Shown here: positions 13,922 through 14,625 of the stretch, in pieces
Position numbering within the stretch: position 1 is the stretch's first letter
How the letters are laid out: each line of letters begins with the position of its first letter
Assembly: GCA_026770585.1 (NCBI GenBank)
Contig: MU646479.1
Span: 166,716-181,340, forward strand
Length of the DNA: 14,625 nt
Direction of reading: 5' to 3'
DNA from: Baffinella frigidus
Lineage: Eukaryota > Cryptophyceae > Cryptomonadales > Baffinellaceae
Notes under the pieces: model-generated
Databases searched by the model: none
The model's input: the letters and a program-made list of their open reading frames with translations, nothing else
What the model was told of the DNA's origin: nothing
Made by a program: the position numbers and the translations under genes

Positions 13922-14567
13922 AACATGCACCACCCCCTAACCCACCAAACCCCTCCCCCCCAAACCAGTTGGAGGCAAAGCTGAAAGCAATGCTCCCCGC
14001 CCTGCGCATGGCCGCCTTCGCCGTCAACTTTGGGGCGAAAACGAGCCCGGGCCCACCAAATTGGCAAATCTCAAAACCCCCCTAACCCCTCTCCCCCCAA
14101 CAGTTGGAGGCGAAGCTGAAAGAAATGCTCCCGGCCCTCCTCCTCGCCGCCTTCGCCGCCCTCTCCTCCGCCACCGCCCGCCCCCTCGCGGCCTATTCCT
14201 AAGTTGACATTCTATCTGCGCGGTGCAAACCCGTCAACTTTGGGGCGGAACAGAGCCCGGGCTCACCAAATTGGTGCGCCCGAATAGACTGAGACCGAGC
14301 TAGACATCCCAAAAATAACTCACCCCCCCCCCAAACCAGTTGGAGGCGAAGCTCAAAGAAATGCTCCCGGCCCTCCAGCTGGCTGCCCTCGCCGCTCTCT
14401 CCTCCGCCACCGCCCGCCTCCTTGAAGCCCCGGAGGAGTCCCGCGACCCGAACGGTTCCAATGGCTCCAACGTCTCCAAGAATGGCTCCAAGGGTTCGAA
14501 TGGCTCAAGTGTGTCGCTGGCGGCGCTGGAGGAGGTGGAGGCGAGCGTGCGGGAGACGGAGAGCCGG
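3390..14567 (+). CDS. MAP65/PRC1/Ase1-family microtubule-bundling protein (5' part, 8 exons)
   Basis: Members of this family dimerise and cross-link antiparallel microtubules in the spindle midzone, phragmoplast or cytoskeleton. Joining 3390-3575, 4128-4222, 5731-5799, 6759-6882, 8116-8337, 10522-10629, 12265-12348 and 14340-14567 gives one open frame of 372 residues with every intron phase consistent (0,2,2,0,0,0,0). The N-terminal LHALWKEIGTSEAEQ is the family signature (L-x-x-(I/L)W-x-EIG followed by acidic residues). Exon 3 supplies the CGVALPAEDP segment matching the family's LC-x-x-L-x-x-x-P. Exons 3-5 are coiled-coil with regular leucines and K-x-x-R pairs. Exon 7 has LTRLFDRTSTDEEA, like the family's LW-x-x-(L/M)-x-x-P-x-EE. 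Family members are roughly 500-750 residues, so the conserved spectrin-like microtubule-binding region must lie beyond the right edge. About 90% of the locus is intron. Confidence 0.75.
3787..3896. mobile_element. Fold-back element, 110 bp
   Basis: GTGGCTCAAATAGTGC at the left is matched by GCACTATTTGAGCCAC (with a one-base offset) at the right. The interior folds further (TTACCTTACATCGGG against CCCGATGTCAGGGTAA), with GATCCGATC near the centre. Almost the whole element is one hairpin. It has no coding content, and no second copy was found in the window. Confidence 0.85.
4003..4119 (+). repeat. Exon 2 start copy plus half of a family D element
   Basis: GTGCACGATGTC at 4003-4014 exactly repeats the first 12 bases of exon 2, but the AG before it is lost, so it cannot serve as an acceptor. 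It is followed by the centre and right arm of family D: GTCGTCGGAATCCGAC, then GGCGATTTGCTCCCACTCTG and AGGGCTGGTGG, as in the complete element at 8988-9124. The left arm is missing. Confidence 0.65.
4128..4222 (+). CDS. MAP65-like exon 2
   Basis: Acceptor TTTGTCAG, donor CCACAG|GTACCC, phase 0 in and phase 2 out, 95 bp. It reads VHDVEEAKATLSIKLRVAGA, then RIKGIQSQTRH, a basic/acidic helix that fits the second helix of the family's N-terminal domain. The AG left at its end completes a serine codon with exon 3. No motif is diagnostic on its own; phase and position support it. Confidence 0.65.
4223..4640 (+). repeat. Triplicated donor block and poly-C/poly-G inverted repeats
   Basis: The block GTACCCGAGCGCT followed by TCAGT and GGGCTCGCC occurs at 4223, 4465 and 4631, the first being the real exon 2 donor. 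At 4456-4464 the last exon bases (GCCACAG) are copied too. GCTCGCCATTATTTCG plus a C-run and ATTTCACAGG near 4250-4290 recurs directly at 4494-4533 and inverted at 4566-4605, so 4494-4605 can form a long hairpin. Confidence 0.75.
4792..4928. mobile_element. Family A element, complete, 137 bp
   Basis: The ends are TAGCTCTGCCTCAGT and TGAGGCAGAGATA. The interior reads TTTGGGCTC, then CTTTTCCGCTGTAAAGTTGA, CGGATGTGTACCGCGGACCC, and finally AACAGTCGGTCAACCC. This interior defines the intronic subfamily found again at 7233-7545, 8514-8800, 8817-8956, 14190-14306 and 14570-14625. Confidence 0.8.
5234..5530 (+). repeat. Three upstream copies of the exon 3 acceptor
   Basis: CTTGTTTGCAGCTGCGG occurs at 5234 and 5371, and a one-base variant at 5496. 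The exon-like part begins at 5245, 5382 and 5507. The third copy continues through GCGTGGCGCTGCCCG before diverging, while the intact exon 3 at 5731 reads GAGTGGCGCTGCCCG. All three keep a usable TTTGCAG acceptor but lack the rest of the exon and its donor. A decamer run of GCTGACGACT type (5316-5363) separates the first two. Confidence 0.85.
5731..5799 (+). CDS. MAP65-like exon 3
   Basis: Acceptor TTGTTTGCAG, donor GAGCG|GTTCCA, phase 2 at both ends, 69 bp. Joined to its neighbours it reads SCGVALPAEDPCALQSSLQS followed by QLER and then exon 4's LEELEAAAEE. The C-x-x-x-L-x-x-x-(D)P block followed by a leucine-rich helix is what the family has between its first helical pair and the next coiled coil. 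The exact phase fit on both sides, restoring the heptad pattern of leucines, is the strongest support. Confidence 0.7.
5984..6250 (+). repeat. Two downstream copies of the exon 3 end plus donor and intron
   Basis: GCGCTGCAGAGCAGCCTCC and CAGCTCGAGCG|GT recur at 5984-6018 and 6150-6184, with donors at 6019 (GTCTCC) and 6185 (GTTTCC). About 130 bp of following intron (GCTACGCGTTTG, AATTGTTACAAAT, TTCCGCAAT) is copied with each unit. The spacing is 219 then 166 bp, the first interval being longer because it carries a family A fragment. Only the exon's 3' half is present, so these are donors without an exon. Confidence 0.85.
6462..6575 (+). repeat. Two upstream copies of the exon 4 acceptor
   Basis: CCCAGGCTGGAGCAACTCGA (exon-like part from 6462) and GCAGGTTGGAGCAACTGGA (from 6536) repeat the start of exon 4 (CCAGGCTGGAGGAACTGGA, exon from 6759). 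The second extends further, through GCGGCGGCAGAGGAG. The first would read LEQLEAFLKDG and the second LEQLDAAAEE before each diverges. Both keep the AG. Confidence 0.8.
6627..6737 (+). repeat. CAACCCT heptad minisatellite
   Basis: About fifteen nearly perfect 7-bp units, one unit altered to CAACTCT. It differs by one base from the plant-type telomeric heptad (CTAAACC). It lies just upstream of the exon 4 acceptor and contains no AG dinucleotide on the sense strand. Confidence 0.95.
6759..6882 (+). CDS. MAP65-like exon 4 (coiled coil)
   Basis: Acceptor TGTTCCAG, donor GCCCAG|GTGCGG, phase 2 in and 0 out, 124 bp. It reads RLEELEAAAEEHKRQRAEVV, then AGIAGELRSLLAEEHGALSE, a continuous charged helix with regular leucines. 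The K-x-Q-R pair following the QLERLEEL segment matches the family's L-x-x-L-x-x-x-K-x-x-R pattern in the rod. Confidence 0.7.
7233..7545 (+). mobile_element. Family A copy interrupted by a family B element
   Basis: The left half CTCTGTCTCAGTCTATGTGG to CCAAAGTTGTCGAA (7233-7307) and the right half CCGCGAACCCAGCACGTC to GAATAGTCAGGGC (7487-7529) are adjacent parts of family A. They are separated by 176 bp of a different, palindromic element. The order shows that family B inserted into an older family A copy. Confidence 0.8.
7311..7486. mobile_element. Family B fold-back element, copy 1, flanked by TA
   Basis: The left arm is GAGCGCTGTGCAGAGAAGTT, GGCCAC, then GAAATTGGAGCCATTTTGTC. The right arm is its inverted match, ending GCACAGCGCTC. 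The arms are about 75 bp. TA at 7311-7312 and 7485-7486 reads as a TA target duplication, as for Tc1/mariner-type MITEs. There is no coding capacity. Confidence 0.9.
7754..7795 (+). repeat. Upstream partial copy of exon 5 start
   Basis: CGGCAG|GAGAAGGAGCTGCG and GTGGACGCTGTGGAC match the start of exon 5 (GAGAAGGATTTGCGCGTGGA). It would read EKELRVDAVDPTLD and then meets GTGACC, a poor donor. In-frame use as a 14-residue alternative exon is possible, but a decayed duplicate is simpler. Confidence 0.65.
7832..7851. repeat. Perfect 20-bp palindrome
   Basis: AATCCTCAGATCTGAGGATT is its own reverse complement. It lies in intron 4 between the exon 5 copy and exon 5. Role unknown; it may be the centre of an eroded fold-back element. 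Confidence 0.8.
8116..8337 (+). CDS. MAP65-like exon 5 (rod)
   Basis: Acceptor GCCCGACAG, donor GCGCAG|GTAGAG, phase 0 at both ends, 74 codons. It reads EKDLRVDSDADLSQAREATL, then LAALAARKGERAAREAELGR, LAEEMRGCWGVLGAGEGEEA and an acidic tail ending DIDAQ. The pattern of LS-x-x-x-L followed by K-x-x-R, then L-x-x-(x)-W-x-x-L-x-x-x-E-x-E is the repeated MAP65/PRC1 rod module. GC content is very high. The donor is formed by the edge of a family B element. Confidence 0.75.
8339..8513. mobile_element. Family B fold-back element, copy 2, at the exon 5 donor
   Basis: It begins TAGAGCGCTGTCCAGAGAAG and ends GCACAGCGCTCTG, with the same 75-bp arms as the copy at 7311-7486. The flanking pair is TA on the left and TG on the right, probably a mutated TA duplication. 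The exon's final G plus the element's TAGAG make the donor GTAGAG. Confidence 0.9.
8514..8800 (+). mobile_element. Family A copy interrupted by family C
   Basis: The left part is TTCTGTCTCAGTTTGATTTG to GTTGGTGGATTTG (to 8573). The right part resumes at TGTGCGGCGGACCTAGCATG and continues through GAATAGTCAGCTAATCC. The two join into normal family A order when 8574-8745 is removed. Confidence 0.75.
8574..8745. mobile_element. Family C fold-back element, nested
   Basis: 172 bp. The left arm is CCACTCGAGGCTAAAAAATG, then TGACTATTTTAAA. The right arm is TTTAAAATAGTCCCATTTCA followed by AGCCGCGAGTGG. It shares GTGTAGTAATTTTC with the element at 672-813. No coding content. Confidence 0.85.
8817..8956. 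mobile_element. Family A element, complete, 140 bp
   Basis: Ends TAGCGCTGTCTC and TGAGGCAGAGCTA. The interior carries CACCCGGGCTCTTCTCCGCT, AAAGTTGACGGATTTGTACC and GAAAAGTCGGTCAACCC in family order. It is intact and uninterrupted. Confidence 0.8.
8988..9124. mobile_element. Family D fold-back element, 137 bp
   Basis: The left arm is CCTCAGCCCTCAGAGCGGGA, GAAAATCGCCTTT. The right arm is AGAGGATTTGCTCCCACTGT, GAGGGCTGGTGG. The centre GTCGCCGGAATCCGGCGAC is itself a palindrome, so the whole element is one hairpin. A half copy lies at 4035-4119 beside exon 2. Confidence 0.85.
9205..10521 (+). repeat. Array of eight exon 6 acceptor copies in telomere-like heptads
   Basis: The start of exon 6 (AGGTTCTCGCAGCGAACA, acidic GAG run, CGGACYCCGAT, CCCTCATCGGC) is repeated with exon-like starts at 9328, 9479, 9600, 9736, 9914, 10079, 10220 and 10383 before the intact exon at 10522. 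The spacing is 121-178 bp. Copies stop at or before GCGCTG, where heptads begin. The copy at 9479 has lost its AG (CCAAG); the other seven keep it. The spacers are 7-bp units: CCCTAAA, CCCGAAA, CCATGAA, CCGTGAA and, at 10285-10340, CCATGGG. A true CCCTAAA run lies at 9853-9895. Confidence 0.95.
10522..10629 (+). CDS. MAP65-like exon 6
   Basis: Acceptor CCATCCAG, donor GCGCGAG|GTACGC, phase 0 at both ends, 36 codons: VLAANNEEEERTPIPPSSAA, then LERFASRRDALAAARE. It starts with an acidic, proline-containing linker and returns to helix (L-x-x-F-x-x-x-R). It is the only one of nine related copies that continues past GCGCTG into a complete exon with a donor. Confidence 0.7.
10650..10770 (+). repeat. 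CCAGACCCGAA-type minisatellite
   Basis: About five imperfect units of roughly 20-25 bp built on AACTCCAGACCCGAAACCC. It appears to be a higher-order derivative of the CCCGAAA heptad. Confidence 0.8.
10858..10935 (+). repeat. Heptad tract of CTACACC/CTACACA/CTAAGCC type
   Basis: About eleven 7-bp units, drifting from CTAAACC to CTACACA and back to CTACGCC. Another variant of the same telomere-like unit. Confidence 0.85.
11071..11372 (+). repeat. Tandem duplication with GA microsatellites; inverted partial copy at 11436-11488
   Basis: GGCGGGGGTTCATCCG, a (GA)n run, CCACACAGCGG, CTTCGAAGGG and CCCCTAAGCGAT-AGACC occur in order at 11071-11216 and again at 11219-11370. The GA runs are at 11095-11151 and 11259-11281. 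An inverted match (CCCTTCGTAGCCCTCTGTGT) lies at 11455-11474, so the block is probably a fold-back element with one arm duplicated. Confidence 0.8.
11523..12062. repeat. Inverted array of TCTGCCCGATATTACTTT units
   Basis: Units of about 29 bp (GAGGCCCCCTCTGCCCGA plus TATTACTTT or similar) occur at 11540-11610 and 11845-11925 in one orientation and at 11952-12055 in the other. AATAACCTTTGAGGCCCCCT at 11549 is the exact inverse of sequence near 11968-11987. The two orientations could form a hairpin of several hundred bases with a family E element in the loop. No protein is encoded. Confidence 0.85.
11664..11825. mobile_element. Family E fold-back element, 162 bp
   Basis: The arms begin ATAGGGTAGCGCCCTGAAAA, then GGGGTAGTTAGGC. 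They run inward through GCATTGCCTAGGACCTCC and TACCGTAGGCCGAG, with the right arm the inverse, ending CGTTATCCTAT. Nearly the whole element is a palindrome around CCAAAAAG. Related: 12814-12977 (complete) and fragments at 3911-3955, 11376-11420 and 13110-13209. Confidence 0.9.
12130..12250 (+). other. A-rich, strand-asymmetric tract before exon 7
   Basis: About 120 bp almost without thymine runs, made of A, C and short AAC/AAAC motifs. It takes the place where a pyrimidine tract would be expected upstream of the exon 7 acceptor CCACACAG. Unusual for an intron 3' end; the origin is unknown. Confidence 0.6.
12265..12348 (+). CDS. MAP65-like exon 7
   Basis: Donor CACTGG|GTACCA, phase 0 at both ends. 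Two acceptors are possible nine bases apart: CACACAG (exon from 12256) or GCGCGCGAG (exon from 12265). The second gives AREALVAEQHARL without repeating the ARE that already ends exon 6, so it is preferred. The exon continues TRLFDRTSTDEEAIASHW, matching the family's L-W-x-x-(L)-x-x-P-x-EE segment with F in place of W. Confidence 0.65.
12463..12735 (+). repeat. Two downstream copies of exon 7 end plus donor and intron
   Basis: CGGCTGTTCGATCGCACGTC, CACCGACGAGGA and TCCCACTGG|GTACCA recur with donors at 12516 and 12664. The second copy has GTGAGATC in place of GTTCGATC, which puts a stop in frame. About 80 bp of intron (CACGTCC repeats, CTTTGTACCAGGAAAAC, GTCCTGCAGTCACGTCC) is copied too. The period is 148 bp between these two and 167 bp from the real exon. 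Confidence 0.9.
12814..12977. mobile_element. Family E fold-back element, second copy
   Basis: Left GATAACGGACTGAAAACCGT, then GTAGTTAGGCCTACGG. Right CTTAACTACCCGGTTTTCAG followed by CCCGTTACCCTATT. Same termini as 11664-11825 but a different centre (GGCCCCTAGGACC against GGACCCCCCCCTAGGGCCC). Confidence 0.85.
12985..13385 (+). repeat. Direct duplication with ACAACT microsatellite and family E fragments
   Basis: GAGAAGATGAGAATTGGCCC, CCTGCAGCCTACCGTAGTCA and CTTCACTGTTTTCAGTTCGT occur at 12985-13110 and again at 13217-13300. The first copy is expanded by an ACAACT/ACA run (13041-13086). TTCAGTCCGTTACCCTACTA recurs at 13370. Family E right-arm sequence (GGCAATGCCGTAGGCC) lies between at 13166. 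Confidence 0.8.
13425..13512. repeat. Inverted repeat with one arm duplicated
   Basis: TTGGTGTATCTTAAAGGTTA faces TAGCCTTAAGATACACCA. The right arm is present twice in tandem (about 13476-13493 and 13496-13513). Confidence 0.8.
13515..13760 (+). repeat. Diverged direct duplication
   Basis: GTGTGGCAGGCGCA, a G-run and GCGGGCGCCATTCGCCTC-TCGATT occur at about 13518-13636 and again at 13695-13745 with differences. GAAAGTTGAC occurs twice between them. No exon was recognised. Confidence 0.55.
13775..13922 (+). repeat. CCCTGAA heptads followed by an (AAC)n microsatellite
   Basis: Degenerate CCCTGAA/CCGTGAA units run to about 13867. A run of roughly eighteen AAC triplets (13868-13922) follows. 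Both lie upstream of the first exon 8 copy. Confidence 0.95.
13969..14022 (+). repeat. Exon 8 copy a (truncated)
   Basis: After acceptor CAAACCAG the frame reads LEAKLKAMLPALRMAAFA. It then runs into GTCAACTTTGGGGCG, the inverse of family A, at exactly a GT. It could be spliced as an 18-codon phase-0 alternative exon, but it lacks the remaining 58 codons of exon 8. Confidence 0.75.
14104..14202 (+). pseudogene. Exon 8 copy b (ends in a stop)
   Basis: After acceptor CCCAACAG the frame reads LEAKLKEMLPALLLAAFAAL, then SSATARPLAAYS and a TAA at 14200-14202. The stop lies in sequence matching an inverted family A element (CTAAGTTGACAT), which has replaced the rest of the exon. Inclusion would truncate the protein, so this is either a dead duplicate or a poison exon. 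Confidence 0.75.
14190..14306 (-). mobile_element. Family A copy, inverted orientation
   Basis: Read on the minus strand it begins near 14306 with CTAGCTCGGTCTCAGTCTAT, continues GGTGAGCCCGGGCTC and CCAAAGTTGACGGGTTTGCA, and ends with ATGTCAACTTAGGAATAG. A shorter inverted fragment lies at 14023-14063. The orientation is opposite to the copies elsewhere in the gene. Confidence 0.75.
14340..14567 (+). CDS. MAP65-like exon 8
   Basis: Acceptor CAAACCAG, donor AGCCGG|GTACGC, phase 0 at both ends, 76 codons. It reads LEAKLKEMLPALQLAALAAL and SSATARLLEAPEESRDP. A low-complexity linker of NGS-type triplets follows (NGSNGSNVSKNGSKGSNGSS). It closes with SLAALEEVEASVRETESR, returning to helix. It is the most complete of three related copies. 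The linker is unusual for the family. Confidence 0.65.
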
Positions 14568-14625
14568 GTACGCCCGGGCTCTTTTCCGCTTAAAGTTGAC
14601 GGATTTGCACCGCGAACCCGGTATG
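14568..14625 (+). mobile_element. Start of intron 8, entering family A at its interior
   Basis: Immediately after the donor GTAC the sequence is family A interior: GCCCGGGCTCTTTTCCGCTT, AAAGTTGACGGATTTGCACC, GCGAACCCGG. The window ends inside it. This is another donor directly abutting this family. Confidence 0.7.

Larger units (their letters stand above)
12349..14339 (+). other. Intron 7 of the MAP65-like gene
   Basis: 1991 bp. It contains two downstream copies of exon 7's end (to 12515 and 12663), a family E element (12814-12977), a duplicated block with an ACAACT microsatellite (12985-13320), an inverted repeat (13425-13512), heptads and an AAC run (13775-13922), and two upstream copies of exon 8 (13969, 14104). 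Confidence 0.6.

Noticed and set aside
13557-14027. A minus-strand protein with a long valine run
   Set aside because: The run is the translation of the (AAC)n microsatellite read in reverse; the flanks are heptads and an antisense exon copy.

Overview
The window is nuclear DNA of a eukaryote, most likely a unicellular alga or other protist. The reading frames are short, GC-rich and interrupted by GT-AG introns. Operons, Shine-Dalgarno sites, tRNAs and rRNAs were not found. Many introns carry plant-type telomere-like heptads (CCCTAAA and variants) and families of short fold-back elements that resemble the introner/MITE elements known from several algal groups. The lineage cannot be fixed from this sequence alone.

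Two genes can be supported, arranged head to head around an intergenic region of about 460 bp. On the minus strand (2930 down to 2370) is the start of a small secreted protein: a signal-peptide exon, then an exon with the core of a laminin B (laminin IV) domain. Its 3' end is uncertain. On the plus strand (3390 to beyond the right edge) is the 5' part of a MAP65/PRC1/Ase1-family microtubule-bundling protein. It can be spliced in silico from eight exons whose phases all agree (3390-3575, 4128-4222, 5731-5799, 6759-6882, 8116-8337, 10522-10629, 12265-12348 or 12256-12348, 14340-14567). This gives about 372 residues of dimerisation and rod region. The C-terminal microtubule-binding part must lie to the right of the window.

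By region: 1-2190 is intergenic DNA with a CT microsatellite and several inverted-repeat elements. 2192-2930 is the laminin-B gene. 2931-3389 is the shared 5' region. 3390-14625 is the MAP65-like gene, about 90% of it intron. The introns are built from (i) partial copies of the neighbouring exons with their splice sites, (ii) telomere-like heptad minisatellites and (iii) fold-back elements, some nested in one another and some abutting a splice donor exactly.

The most striking pattern is that partial exon copies follow a rule. Copies of an exon's 5' end with its acceptor always lie upstream of the intact exon, and copies of its 3' end with its donor always lie downstream. Exon 6 has eight acceptor copies upstream, exon 3 has three acceptor copies upstream and two donor copies downstream, exon 7 has two donor copies downstream, and exon 8 has two copies upstream. 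The laminin-B exon shows the same on the other strand. Repeated tandem duplication with one breakpoint inside the exon explains this geometry. The result is a gene whose splicing must ignore about twenty local decoy sites.
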